Shown: positions 1 to 8,623 of the stretch, in pieces
Position numbering within the stretch: position 1 is the stretch's first letter
Layout of the letters: every line of letters starts with the position of its first letter
Origin: Bacteroidetes bacterium RIFCSPLOWO2_12_FULL_35_15
Lineage (GTDB): Bacteria > Bacteroidota > Bacteroidia > 2-12-FULL-35-15
Length of the DNA: 64,000 nucleotides
Reading direction: 5' to 3'
Assembly (NCBI GenBank): GCA_001769385.1
Contig: MEPB01000070.1
Span: 1-64,000, forward strand
Translations under genes and position numbers: made by a program
The notes under the pieces: model-generated
What the model was told of the DNA's origin: nothing
The model's input: only the letters and a program-made list of their open reading frames with translations
Database searches by the model: none

Positions 1-130
1 TCTTCCTCTATAATGCACTACTAACAAACAAAGTTAAACCAATTGCTACCTGTTAATATGACATTGCCTAATAGAGGGGGCGATAGTTGAGAAGCTTTAA
101 AATATAAAAACTAAAAATTTATAAAATACT

Positions 131-165
131 GGCTCTCCCCTGTGGGGAGAGATAAAGAGAGGGGT
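131..165. repeat. REP-like hairpin before the Fe-S protein gene
   Basis: A perfect 8-bp stem with a 3-nt loop is visible (CTCTCCCC, TGT, GGGGAGAG at 133-151), followed by AAGAGAGGGG. GC-rich palindromes of this look recur between genes in Bacteroidota, and a degenerate relative lies near 23255-23290. The purine-rich 3' edge ends only a few bases before the ATG at 170, so it may serve as the ribosome entry site of that gene. Bases 1-130 show no reading frame that I can support. Confidence 0.5.
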
Positions 166-169
166 GTAT

Positions 170-958
170 ATGGAACAATTAATTGTGCCTACAATGGCTG
201 AATGTATCGCGAAAGGGGAATCTCCGGAATATTTATTTTGGGTAGGTTGTGCCGGAAGCTTTGACGATAGAGCAAAAAAGATTACAAGAGCTATTGTTAA
301 GATATTAAATTATGCTAAAGTTAATTTTGCAGTATTAGGCACCGAGGAAAGTTGTACCGGTGATCCTGCTAAACGTGCAGGCAACGAGTTTTTATTTCAG
401 ATGCTTGCAATGGGAAATATTGCTGTATTGAACGGATACGAAGTAAAAAAAATTGTAACGGGTTGTCCGCATTGTTTTAATACATTAAAAAACGAATATC
501 CGGCTTTAGGTGGTAATTACCAAGTTGTGCATCATACCCAACTGATCCAGGATTTAATAAACGCAGGCAGAATAAAAATTGAAGGAGGAAGTTTTAAAGG
601 AAAAAAAATTACATTCCATGACCCCTGTTATTTAGGTCGGGCAAATGATGTGTATGAAGCACCTCGTGAAATTTTAGTGAACCTCGATTCAGAAATTGCA
701 GAAATGGCACGTAGTCGCGAAAACGGACTATGCTGTGGGGCCGGTGGTGCTCAGATGTTTAAAGAAGCAGAAAAAGGAACAAAGGAAATTAATGTGGAAC
801 GTACCGGGGAAGCACTTGCTTTAAATCCTGATGTAATTGCTGTGGGATGTCCTTTTTGTAATACTATGATGACCGATGGCGTAAAGCATTTCAATAAGGA
901 AGAGTCAGTAAAAGTATTGGATGTTGCCGAATTGGTTGTTCAGGCCAATAATTTATAA
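170..958 (+). CDS. (Fe-S)-binding protein, cysteine-rich (CCG) domain
   Basis: A 262-residue protein of the heterodisulfide-reductase B / LutA / GlpC cysteine-rich family. Cysteine motifs seen are GCAGSFDD near the N-terminus, GCPHC, HDPCYLGR, CCGAGG and GCPFC. In this family such motifs bind a non-cubane or 4Fe-4S centre and pass electrons within oxidoreductase complexes; it usually works with a separate ferredoxin-like Fe-S subunit, which would lie before the window. A GTG at 164 is two codons upstream, but the ATG at 170 gives the usual family N-terminus and is preferred. The next gene follows after 9 bp, so the two are probably co-transcribed. The specific redox partner cannot be told from the sequence. 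Confidence 0.85.
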   Translation: MEQLIVPTMAECIAKGESPEYLFWVGCAGSFDDRAKKITRAIVKILNYAKVNFAVLGTEESCTGDPAKRAGNEFLFQMLAMGNIAVLNGYEVKKIVTGCPHCFNTLKNEYPALGGNYQVVHHTQLIQDLINAGRIKIEGGSFKGKKITFHDPCYLGRANDVYEAPREILVNLDSEIAEMARSRENGLCCGAGGAQMFKEAEKGTKEINVERTGEALALNPDVIAVGCPFCNTMMTDGVKHFNKEESVKVLDVAELVVQANNL

Positions 959-967
959 TATAAAAAA

Positions 968-1453
968 ATGAATACACTAAACAATATGCCTGCTGATGCC
1001 CGCTTATGGGTTTTTCAAAGCAACAGAGCTTTATCGGATGTGGAGGCGAGGACAATTGAAAATCTTGCGTCACAATTTATTACCCGTTGGACATCCCATG
1101 GAGCAAAAATCACAGCTTGTTGTTCGGTTTTTTATAATCGATTTGTTGTTTTTGCAATTGATGAACAACAAGCTCAGGCAGGAGGATGCAGTATTGATAG
1201 TTTAAATGGATTTGTGAAAGAGCTGGGACAATCTTTACTTGTCAATTTTTTTGACCGGCTGCAAGTAGCTTATCGTCATGAAAAAGAAATACTAAGTTGT
1301 CATTTATCGGAATTTGAAAAATTAGCCCAACAAAAGATCATTGATGAATCAACAATTGTTTTTAACAATATGGTTATTTCAAAATCTGCTTTTGAAAATG
1401 AATGGGAAGTGCCTGTAAAGAATAGCTGGCATAAAAGAGTGCTGGGTTCTTAA
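968..1453 (+). CDS. Conserved Bacteroidota protein of unknown function
   Basis: A 161-residue soluble protein with no signal peptide or membrane segment. The N-terminus (PADARLWVFQSNRALSDVEA) resembles a Bacteroidota-restricted family sometimes mislabelled as an ABC transporter ATPase, but there is no Walker A, Walker B or ABC signature here. It begins 9 bp after the Fe-S protein gene and shares its operon, so a role in the same redox or respiratory step is a reasonable guess. A strong hairpin 40 bp downstream closes the unit. No catalytic motif was recognised. Confidence 0.7.
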   Translation: MNTLNNMPADARLWVFQSNRALSDVEARTIENLASQFITRWTSHGAKITACCSVFYNRFVVFAIDEQQAQAGGCSIDSLNGFVKELGQSLLVNFFDRLQVAYRHEKEILSCHLSEFEKLAQQKIIDESTIVFNNMVISKSAFENEWEVPVKNSWHKRVLGS

Positions 1454-1492
1454 AATATTCTCTTTTGATAAATTTTTAGTTCCAAAATAAAA

Positions 1493-1520
1493 ACAAAGGC
1501 TGTATTTAAACAGCCTTTGT
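1493..1520 (+). terminator. Hairpin terminator after the Fe-S operon
   Basis: Perfect 11-bp stem ACAAAGGCTGT / ACAGCCTTTGT with loop ATTTAA, 40 bp after the stop codon. An A-tract precedes it but there is no long T-run after it, so it may act as a bidirectional or RNA-stabilising stem. Confidence 0.7.
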
Positions 1521-2096
1521 CTAGTTTTCAGATAGTTTAGAACCTTTTACAGTTGTTATTCTATCTTAATTCTTCCTTCAATTGAATATATCTCTTTGTT
1601 AAAATCGCAATTTATTTATTTGCTTTTCGGATTAATAGTTTCACACCTGTTACAATGTTAATATCTATCAACCTTTTTAACCGAACACAATTCAATTAAG
1701 ACAGTACAAATGTATAAAGCTTTCCAATTTATTTAAATGAATTTCCTCACTTCTTCTTTTGATATTTATCAGAAAAAAAAGAAAAAAATAATATCATGGG
1801 GGGTTAATCAAAAGAATTTCTTGTAGCTCTGCTGGCTGTCTTATTCATTGTAATTGTCTAAAAAAATTCAATCAAAGGCAAGCCCTTATACCAATACGTG
1901 TTATGATTTTGTTCAATAATTAAATTGTAAAATCAACCATATAGATTCATAGAAAAAATTAATACTATTGTAAAACAATGGCAGAACTTTAATCATAGCC
2001 AATGTGAAACCGTCTTTGAAGGGCTGTCAAATTCTTAAACCCTATGTTCCTATGTGGTTATATTTGGATCAAAATATATTAGTAATGGTATTAAAC
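1521..2096. other. Gene-free stretch
   Basis: About 575 bp between two convergent units. No reading frame with coding character was found; a plus-strand frame starting near 2004 is the shadow of the CBS gene. It holds one TGAT-N4-ATCA palindrome (1760-1771) but no obvious promoter or RNA gene. Confidence 0.5.
1760..1771. promoter_or_regulatory. TGAT-N4-ATCA palindrome (orphan)
   Basis: Sequence TGATATTTATCA matches the FNR-like half sites found elsewhere in the window. No gene start lies nearby, so it may be a chance match or the control site of an unseen small transcript. Confidence 0.25.
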
Positions 2097-2128
2097 AAAA
2101 AAGAGACGGTTATTATACCGCCTCTTTT
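2097..2128 (-). terminator. Rho-independent terminator of the CBS gene
   Basis: Read on the minus strand, a stem (AAAAGAG, mismatch, CGGT pairing with ACCG, mismatch, CTCTTTT) with loop ATAATA is followed by T residues. It lies 30 bp after the CBS gene stop. Confidence 0.7.
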
Positions 2129-2158
2129 CCTTAAAAAGATAGTTGATGAAAAAATGGT

Positions 2159-2692
2159 TTACCAAATTTCTTCTTCTTCTAAAACTTTTTCAGGTGTTTC
2201 TTTTTTTGCTTTTGTTTTTTCTTTCGTAGAATACCTATCGGAAAGTGCGATGATTGTTTTCAAAATATTTTCTTCCGAAGATTTAAGTTGACCAATTTCT
2301 AATTTTGGATTTGTTGTTGTTTGAGATAACAGATTATGCAATGATAGCACACCTTTTAATTTCCCTTCTCCATCCAGAACAGGCAATCGACCAATTTTAT
2401 TTAATCTCATTTCCTTGAGAGCATAAGTTACTTCATCATCCGTGTGAACAGAATGAACTTTTTTAGTCATTATTTCACTAACCTCAATTTTTGGAGCTGT
2501 TTCACCATGTTTTTTAGCTAAAGCCAAAGCGATATCACGGTCGGTTACAATACCAACCACTTTTTTGTTTTTGTCTAAAACCGGCAAGGCGCCACAGTTT
2601 CCTTCTTCCATTAATTTTGCAACATTATGCAATTTTGTTTCAGGACTACAGTATTTCAATGAATTTGTAGTCATAAGATCTTTTACTTTCAT
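2159..2692 (-). CDS. Tandem CBS-domain protein
   Basis: A 177-residue cytosolic protein with two CBS domains: residues about 1-60 (LMTTN.., ALPVLD, VVGIVTDRDIA) and 70-130 (IMTKKVHSV, RLPVLDGEGKLKGVLSL). Paired CBS domains bind adenine nucleotides and sense energy state. The last ~40 residues are charged and low-complexity. Such short CBS proteins are often found in stress regulons with universal stress proteins. The 5' region has a near-match (one base off) to the TGAT-N4-ATCA box at 2798-2809, and a terminator closes the gene. The nucleotide bound and the partner are unknown. Confidence 0.88.
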   Translation of the reverse strand: MKVKDLMTTNSLKYCSPETKLHNVAKLMEEGNCGALPVLDKNKKVVGIVTDRDIALALAKKHGETAPKIEVSEIMTKKVHSVHTDDEVTYALKEMRLNKIGRLPVLDGEGKLKGVLSLHNLLSQTTTNPKLEIGQLKSSEENILKTIIALSDRYSTKEKTKAKKETPEKVLEEEEIW

Positions 2693-2797
2693 TTTTTTTT
2701 TAGTTTTTTAGTTTGAAAAATTGTTAATTAATTTTTTATAAGCACAAAGCAATCAATTTGTGTTTTTGTATTCAATGAATTTCATCATTAGTTTAAT

Positions 2798-2809
2798 TGA
2801 TTGTGGTCA
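2798..2809. promoter_or_regulatory. Near-match FNR/CRP-like box upstream of the CBS gene
   Basis: TGATTGTGGTCA differs at one position from TGAT-N4-ATCA and lies 106 bp before the CBS start codon, just past the end of the DUF892 gene. It is weaker than the other boxes in the window. Confidence 0.3.
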
Positions 2810-2813
2810 CAGA

Positions 2814-3341
2814 TCAAAACATATAACCTAAAGAGATAAATGTTTCAACCCGGGCATCTTCATTTATTTTATATTCCCCAAGAATTGTGAGCTGCAGGTC
2901 GCTCTTTTTTTCTTCATTTAAGGATTTTTCAAGAAGTGAAGCAACTTCGTTCATGTTCATGATTTTGGCAAAAGAAAGCAAGGTCCCATAGCTGGCAATT
3001 TCAATATGGGATATGGTTTGAAAACATAAAATTATTTGCGCCTCAACAACACTTAACTCGGTAATAATTTTAAGAATGTTTTTTGTTTCTTCGAAATGTA
3101 TTTTTAAGAATTTAGATTCCTTGATTTTTGAAGGCCGTTCGCCCAATAGTATTAATGCTTCTTCCAAACGGATGATCTGGATTTTTGTACGATCCTTACG
3201 GGATTGAAGAATTAATTTTAATTCTTCATTTTTTATCTTAAAGATAAATTGGGTCAATTCATTTAACTCTTCTGCTTCTATTGCATACAGAATCTTTAAC
3301 TCATTAATTAAAAGATCATGAAGGTCAGTTATAGGTTTCAT
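2814..3341 (-). CDS. DUF892 (YciE/YciF-type) ferritin-like protein
   Basis: A 175-residue all-helical protein that starts like DUF892 members (DLLINELKILYAIEAEEL) and has acidic helices (RLEEA, EAQIILCF, HIEIASYGTL, LLEKSLNEEKK) where the family places the two-helix-pair di-metal ligands. Length fits the family. Family members are ferritin-like four-helix proteins induced by stress, probably storing or oxidising iron. The upstream region, shared with the divergent efflux operon, carries two TGAT-N4-ATCA palindromes. The exact metal ligands were not verified, so catalysis is inferred from the family. Confidence 0.78.
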   Translation of the reverse strand: MKPITDLHDLLINELKILYAIEAEELNELTQFIFKIKNEELKLILQSRKDRTKIQIIRLEEALILLGERPSKIKESKFLKIHFEETKNILKIITELSVVEAQIILCFQTISHIEIASYGTLLSFAKIMNMNEVASLLEKSLNEEKKSDLQLTILGEYKINEDARVETFISLGYMF

Positions 3342-3439
3342 TTTGCAAAGTTTAAGATCAATATATAATTCAAAATATTTTCAGTACAAAGGTGGTTTAT
3401 AATTTAGTTGTGCTAAATGATTAATTCCAAATTAAGTTT

Positions 3440-3451
3440 TGATAATCATCA
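3440..3451. promoter_or_regulatory. TGAT-N4-ATCA box, DUF892/efflux intergenic region
   Basis: TGATAATCATCA, 99 bp upstream of the DUF892 start and 177 bp upstream of the adaptor gene. The half-sites are those of FNR-type regulators. Confidence 0.4.
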
Positions 3452-3495
3452 TATACCAACAATCAAAATCTTTTTTTACTCATCTTTTCTCTTTT

Positions 3496-3507
3496 TGATT
3501 TCCATCA
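3496..3507. promoter_or_regulatory. Second TGAT-N4-ATCA box, DUF892/efflux intergenic region
   Basis: TGATTTCCATCA, centred 56 bp from the first box. Just downstream is an inverted pair CTGTAAT / ATTACAG (3509-3535). The divergent arrangement allows one regulator to control both the ferritin-like gene and the efflux operon. Confidence 0.4.
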
Positions 3508-3627
3508 TCTGTAATCTTGACTTAACTCATTACAGTTTTTGGTTTCTCTGATTTCCTTTGTAGCTATCAGTTTTATTAACATTTCAAAATAAAATTTATT
3601 TTTTTCTATTACTATTCGGACTATTTA

Positions 3628-4866
3628 ATGAAAAAGAAAACAATTATAATCAGCGTGATCATAATGGTTCTTTTAGGAATCGCAGTTTATTTTTATTTTT
3701 CAAAAGCTACAGAAAAGTTTATTGATTGGAAAACGGTAGCAATTGAAAAGGGGGACATTAAAATAATTATCACTGCTACAGGCTCTATAAATGCTTTAAC
3801 AACAGTTCAAGTGGGAACGCAAGTGTCCGGCACAATATCACAACTTTTTGCTGATTTTAATTCAGTAGTGAAAAAAGGAAAATTGATCGCATTGCTTGAT
3901 ACTACATTCCTTGCTGCAACCAAGGAAGATGCAGAGGCTGCAGTTCAAAAAGCTGATCTTCAAGTTAAACAAGCCAAACGGGAGTATGACCGTGTAAAAA
4001 AATTATTTGATGAAAATGTAATTCCACAATCTGAATATGATTTAGCTCTTACAAGTTTTGAGACCGCACAGAGTATATTACAATCAGCACACGCACAATT
4101 GAATCGTGCAAAAATAAATTTACAATATGCCTTTGTTCGTGCTCCAATAAGCGGAACCATTATTTCACGAAATATGGATGTCGGGCAAACAGTAATTTCA
4201 AGTTTTAATTCTCCGGTTTTATTTAGTATTGCCAATGATCTTACAAAAATGCAAGTGAATGCCAATGTAGATGAAGCAGATATCGGTCAAGTAAAAATAG
4301 ATCAGAAAGCTTTTTTTACAGTTGACGCATATCCAAACGAATTGTTTAATGGTGTGATAAAGCAAATAAGACTTCAGCCTTCTGTTATTCAAAATGTGGT
4401 TAATTACACCGTGATTATTGACGTGCCAAATCCTGATCTGAAATTAATGCCCGGACTCACAGCAAATATTAATATTGTTGTAAATGAACACAACGATGTT
4501 TTAAGAGTTTCTGGTAATGCTCTTCGTTTTCAGCCTCCACCGGACTATATAGAAAGATCAACTTCTTTATCTGATTCGCAAAAAAAATTCTGGAAGCAAA
4601 GGTTAGAACAAAAAGCTGAATCAAATAAATTCAGCAATGTTAATCCGGATTCAACTCTTTTTATATGGATCAAAGATGGGAAAGAGATTTATCCTGAAAA
4701 GGTTAAGGTTGGACTTGCGGATGATAATAATACTGAAATTGCCGGAAATTTTAAAGTGGGAATGGAAGTGGTTACAGGAATTAACAAAGAAGAAAAAAAC
4801 ACGGGTTCGGCTGTAAAAAATCCATTTATGCCACGTATGCGTTCCACTCAAAAAAAGAAAACTTAA
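3628..4866 (+). CDS. MacA/HlyD-type periplasmic adaptor of an ABC efflux pump
   Basis: A 412-residue adaptor. Residues 5-25 form one N-terminal membrane anchor (IIISVIIMVLLGIAVYFYF). Next are a lipoyl-like barrel half (VQVGTQVSGTISQLFADFNS), an alpha-helical hairpin (about residues 90-165) and the second lipoyl half (FVRAPISGTIISRNMDVGQT), followed by beta-barrel and membrane-proximal regions. Such proteins bridge an inner-membrane exporter to an outer-membrane TolC channel. The ABC ATPase starts 4 bp after the stop, and the permease overlaps that, so this is a MacA-B-like tripartite system. No TolC gene is in the window. The substrate is unknown; macrolides, peptides and lipids are all possible for the family. 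Confidence 0.9.
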   Translation: MKKKTIIISVIIMVLLGIAVYFYFSKATEKFIDWKTVAIEKGDIKIIITATGSINALTTVQVGTQVSGTISQLFADFNSVVKKGKLIALLDTTFLAATKEDAEAAVQKADLQVKQAKREYDRVKKLFDENVIPQSEYDLALTSFETAQSILQSAHAQLNRAKINLQYAFVRAPISGTIISRNMDVGQTVISSFNSPVLFSIANDLTKMQVNANVDEADIGQVKIDQKAFFTVDAYPNELFNGVIKQIRLQPSVIQNVVNYTVIIDVPNPDLKLMPGLTANINIVVNEHNDVLRVSGNALRFQPPPDYIERSTSLSDSQKKFWKQRLEQKAESNKFSNVNPDSTLFIWIKDGKEIYPEKVKVGLADDNNTEIAGNFKVGMEVVTGINKEEKNTGSAVKNPFMPRMRSTQKKKT

Positions 4867-4870
4867 AGAA

Positions 4871-5629
4871 ATGACAGGTTCACTTATATCAGTTGAGAAG
4901 ATCAGTAAAATTTATGGCCTTGGAGAAATTGAAGTTCATGCTTTGAGTGATATTACGATTGATATTTACAAAGGTGAATTTATCGCCATTATGGGTGCAA
5001 GCGGTTCAGGTAAATCAACATTTATGAATATTATTGGTTGTCTTGATCGACCAACGAAAGGGAAGTTTTTCTTAGATGGGATGGATGTGAATAAATTGGA
5101 TAAAAATCAATTAGCAGAATTTCGCAACAAAAAAATTGGATTTATTTTTCAATCATTTAATATTCTGCCACGCACATCGGCACTTGAAAATGTGGAGTTG
5201 CCTTTGCTCTACAATAAAAATATCAGTAATAAAGACAGAAGAGAAAGGGCATATCGCGCACTTAAATCGGTAGGGTTAGCAGAACGCCAATATTCACTTC
5301 CTAATCAGTTATCCGGTGGGCAACAACAACGTGTGGCAATAGCACGGGCATTAGTGAATGAACCGATTGTAATTATGGCGGATGAACCTACAGGAAATCT
5401 GGATTCGCGTACCAGCTATGAAATCATGGAAATATTTCAAAACTTAAATACGAAAGGGATCACCATTGTAATGGTTACCCATGAAGCAGATATTGCTCAG
5501 TTTGCATTAAGCACTATTTTATTTAAGGATGGACAAATAATTGCCAATGATCCGGTGAAAGATAGAAAGTTTGCAACAATTGAATTAGAAAAGATAAAAC
5601 AGCAAATTTCAGCATCAGCAAAAGCATGA
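4871..5629 (+). CDS. ABC transporter ATP-binding protein (MacB/LolD type)
   Basis: A 252-residue ATPase with Walker [10 protein letters not shown] (42-50), Q-loop region FQSFNILP, signature LSGGQQQR (147-154), Walker B VIMADEP (167-173) and the H-loop in MVTHEAD. The motif set is that of the MacB/LolD/FtsE group, which drives mechanotransmission rather than substrate translocation through the membrane. Unlike proteobacterial MacB, where ATPase and permease are fused, they are separate genes here, with a 4-bp ATGA overlap that suggests translational coupling. Confidence 0.93.
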   Translation: MTGSLISVEKISKIYGLGEIEVHALSDITIDIYKGEFIAIMGASGSGKSTFMNIIGCLDRPTKGKFFLDGMDVNKLDKNQLAEFRNKKIGFIFQSFNILPRTSALENVELPLLYNKNISNKDRRERAYRALKSVGLAERQYSLPNQLSGGQQQRVAIARALVNEPIVIMADEPTGNLDSRTSYEIMEIFQNLNTKGITIVMVTHEADIAQFALSTILFKDGQIIANDPVKDRKFATIELEKIKQQISASAKA

Positions 5630-6846
5630 GAATAAGAAATCTTTTAATAGTGGCTTATCGTTCACTCAGCAGAAATAAACTTCGCACGTTTCTTACCATG
5701 CTTGGGATCATCATTGGTGTTGCTTCAGTTATTGCAATGCTTGCAATTGGAGAAGGTTCAAAACAAAATATTCAAGCCTCTATTTCCAGTTTGGGAACAA
5801 ATTCGGTTATGATCATTCCCGGTGCAATTACTCAAGGCGGTGTTCATTTGGAAGCAGGTTCTCAACAAAGTTTAACCCGGGAAGATGCTGAAGCAATTGC
5901 TTTAAAATGCGATGCCGTTAAATATATATCACCTGTTGTGCAAAGTGGGGCACAGGTAATAGCAGGTTCACAAAATTGGAAAACAATGGTATTGGGTGTA
6001 TTTCCTGATTATTTTTTTACACGTAACCTGATCGTACAAAATGGAAATATTTTCAACAAAGCAGATGATCGCGCTGCGGCAAAAGTTTGTATAATTGGGT
6101 TAACGGTTGTTACTAATCTTTTTGGGGAGGATGCAAATCCGGTAGGGCAAACCATTCGTATCAATAGAATTCCATTTAAAATAATTGGTGTGCTCGAAAA
6201 AAAAGGACAAAATACTTTTGGTCAGGATCAGGATGATGTTGTTTTAGCTCCATTTGCAACTGTTCAAAAGCGCATGTTATCAACAACGAATGTTCATATG
6301 ATTATTGCATCAGCTCAATCAGAGGAACAAATTGAAGAAGCGAAAGAACAGATTTCTCAACTTATTCGTGTTCGACATAAAATTGCAAATGAGGATGATG
6401 ATGATTTTATGGTGCGTACCCAAAGTGATCTGAGTAATATTTTTGGAAGCATTTCGAAAGTCCTGACAATCCTTTTGGCAAGCATTGCCAGTATTTCATT
6501 ACTTGTAGGAGGGATTGGAATCATGAATATTATGCTTGTCTCAGTGACAGAACGTACACGCGAAATAGGTATCAGACTTGCTGTTGGTGCCAAAAGCCGG
6601 GATGTGTTGATCCAATTTATGATCGAATCTATTTTTATCAGTTTTCTTGGAGGATTTATTGGTATAGCTTTAGGAGTATCAGTTTCAATGATGGTTGCTA
6701 ATTTTGGCGGATGGCCAATTACAATTACTCTTTTTTCTATTCTGCTATCATTTTTGTTTTCGGCAATTGTGGGTTTGTTTTTTGGATGGTATCCTGCCCG
6801 TAAAGCAGCAAATTTGAATCCTATTGACGCATTAAGGTATGAGTAA
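5626..6846 (+). CDS. MacB-like ABC transporter permease (FtsX-type)
   Basis: A 406-residue permease. It has the N-terminal membrane helix with the MacB signature (RTFLTMLGIIIGVASVIAML), a large periplasmic MacB-PCD domain (about residues 45-265) and three C-terminal helices starting around residue 280 (LLVGGIGIMNIMLVSVTERT, then IGIRLAVGAK, ending in WYPARKAANLNPIDALRYE). The order and spacing are typical for a type VII ABC permease. It forms the membrane part of the efflux pump with the two preceding genes. Direction of transport (export from periplasm) is inferred from the family. Confidence 0.93.
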   Translation: MRIRNLLIVAYRSLSRNKLRTFLTMLGIIIGVASVIAMLAIGEGSKQNIQASISSLGTNSVMIIPGAITQGGVHLEAGSQQSLTREDAEAIALKCDAVKYISPVVQSGAQVIAGSQNWKTMVLGVFPDYFFTRNLIVQNGNIFNKADDRAAAKVCIIGLTVVTNLFGEDANPVGQTIRINRIPFKIIGVLEKKGQNTFGQDQDDVVLAPFATVQKRMLSTTNVHMIIASAQSEEQIEEAKEQISQLIRVRHKIANEDDDDFMVRTQSDLSNIFGSISKVLTILLASIASISLLVGGIGIMNIMLVSVTERTREIGIRLAVGAKSRDVLIQFMIESIFISFLGGFIGIALGVSVSMMVANFGGWPITITLFSILLSFLFSAIVGLFFGWYPARKAANLNPIDALRYE

Positions 6847-6882
6847 ATTAAATAAAACAAATTCAAATTAAAATTGTAAAAA

Positions 6883-7281
6883 ATGAAAGGTTTTAAAACA
6901 ACTATTGAAAAAGATACTTTGGAAAATAAAAATTTTCGTAAAGTAGTGTACACTTCTAAACATTCACAATTGGTGCTGATGAACCTGAAACCAATGGAAG
7001 AAATTGGAGAAGAAATTCACCCTGAAAATGACCAGTTTTTTCGTTTCGAAAGCGGACTAGGAAAAGTTATTATTGACAATAATCAATATTATGTAAAAGA
7101 AGGTGATGCCGTGATCATACCGGCTGGGGCAAAACACAATGTGATTAATCTGGATAAAGAAAAAGCATTAAAAATGTACACCATTTATTCTCCCGCACAT
7201 CATAAAGATGGCATTGTTCGGGCAACTAAAAAAGATGCAGAAATTTATGAGGAAGAATTTGAGGGTCAAACAACGGAATAA
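6883..7281 (+). CDS. Cupin-domain protein
   Basis: A 132-residue single cupin barrel. The first motif is seen as EEIHPENDQFFRFESGLGKV and the second as PAGAKHNVIN; His and Glu residues there would bind one metal. This small family is often annotated as mannose-6-phosphate isomerase-like, but it lacks the large isomerase architecture, so an enzymatic role is not supported. It follows the efflux permease by 36 bp on the same strand and may be read through with it. Function unknown beyond metal-binding cupin. Confidence 0.8.
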   Translation: MKGFKTTIEKDTLENKNFRKVVYTSKHSQLVLMNLKPMEEIGEEIHPENDQFFRFESGLGKVIIDNNQYYVKEGDAVIIPAGAKHNVINLDKEKALKMYTIYSPAHHKDGIVRATKKDAEIYEEEFEGQTTE

Positions 7282-7594
7282 GTGATTTTTGAAAAATTAC
7301 TTAGGAAATTAGTTGCTCATGTTTTAACATCTGGATTAAATAAGAAACCTTGGGATTAAAATTTTTCAAGGGTAGCATATTGGGTTAAAAATACTTTTAG
7401 GCTTCTGATGGCATTTTTTTTAATCGATTTGCTTTATTAATAATTGTTGTAGATCTGTTTGGGGTTATAATGCCCACAATCATTAATTTTATTGACTCCT
7501 CTCATTAGAAATTCTTCTTCAAGGATGTTATTTTGCAATAGAATTTAAGTTATCGGCATTAAATATTTATACGATTCTTTTAAAAATTTGCAAA
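7282..7594. other. Gene-free stretch before the T9SS cargo genes
   Basis: AT-rich leader of 313 bp. I see no strong hairpin terminator, no reading frame and no clear promoter match; it presumably carries the promoter of the first cargo gene. Confidence 0.4.
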
Positions 7595-8584
7595 ATGAAA
7601 ACTCTACTCTTTATAATAGTAATAGTAATACAAAGTGGTTTTACATTACAAGCAAGTTCCTGCGTTTCTGTTAAAAGTGGTGACTGGGAAGAGCCTGCAT
7701 CATGGTCATGTGGGCATGTGCCTGTTTGCGGAGATTCTATAATAATTGCTGCCGGTCATACCATTACAATGACTACTCAACAAGATTATTATACTTACTG
7801 TACTAAGCCAATGTATATAAATGTATGGGGAACATATGTAATTCAGACCGGAAAAAAAATAATGCTGCCTGTTGGATCGGTGGTTGAAGTGCAAGTTGGT
7901 GGACTTTTAACCCCAAGCGGTGGAGGAGGAGGTTCTTCAAACCTTATTGATATTGGAGAAATAAATGTCTGGAGTGCAGCTGATGGCAAAGTACCAGGGT
8001 ATGCAATTTTTAAAATAGATCCATTACCTATTGAACTTCTTAAATTTGAAGTTGAAGCCAGGGAAAATACAATTGACATTAAATGGAAAACTGCATCGGA
8101 AAAAAACAATGATTATTTTACTGTGGAAAAAACCAGAGATGGCATTCGATTCGAAATGGTATCAAGTGTGAAGGGCGCAGGGAATAGTACAATTATTTCG
8201 AGTTACTATCTAAAAGACTATCATCCTTATGATGGACACTCGTATTATCGTTTAAGTCAAACCGATTATGATGGAACAATTACTCATTATAATTTAGTAA
8301 ATGCAAATTTTAATCGAAAAACAGATTTTTTATTTAAAATTTATCCGAATCCTAATGATGGCGTATGTATTAATCTTGACATGATAGCAGAGCGAGGCAA
8401 AGAAACACATTTGGTAATGACTGATGTATATGGGAAAGAAATATATTCAAAGGAAATTATTATAAATTCGAATGAAGAAAATGTTTATACTTTTTGTTCG
8501 GATGAACGCCTCTCTGCCGGTATATATTTTGTTACTGTTTCTTCGTCCAATAAAGAATATATTAAAAAGGTTGTTGTGGAATAA
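7595..8584 (+). CDS. T9SS type A cargo protein, small beta-rich
   Basis: A 329-residue secreted protein. Residues 1-20 are a signal peptide. The next ~130 residues look like a G8-type or right-handed beta repeat (SVKSGDWEEPASWSCGHVP, then repeated VWGTYVIQTG..). From about residue 146 comes the common Bacteroidota module PLPIELLKFEVEA..WKTASEKNNDYFTVEKT, then the T9SS type A sorting domain with FKIYPNPNDG and the C-terminal KKVVVE. The protein would cross the outer membrane through T9SS and be released or anchored after sorting-domain cleavage. First of three adjacent cargo genes. Its own ligand is unknown. Confidence 0.85.
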   Translation: MKTLLFIIVIVIQSGFTLQASSCVSVKSGDWEEPASWSCGHVPVCGDSIIIAAGHTITMTTQQDYYTYCTKPMYINVWGTYVIQTGKKIMLPVGSVVEVQVGGLLTPSGGGGGSSNLIDIGEINVWSAADGKVPGYAIFKIDPLPIELLKFEVEARENTIDIKWKTASEKNNDYFTVEKTRDGIRFEMVSSVKGAGNSTIISSYYLKDYHPYDGHSYYRLSQTDYDGTITHYNLVNANFNRKTDFLFKIYPNPNDGVCINLDMIAERGKETHLVMTDVYGKEIYSKEIIINSNEENVYTFCSDERLSAGIYFVTVSSSNKEYIKKVVVE

Positions 8585-8623
8585 TTACAATTATTTTTTA
8601 ATAAAAGGTCAAAAGCGAGAGAA

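Noticed and set aside
2004-2291. Plus-strand open frame of 95 codons
   Set aside because: It overlaps the CBS gene antisense, has no coherent domain, and the minus-strand CBS motif pattern explains the region.
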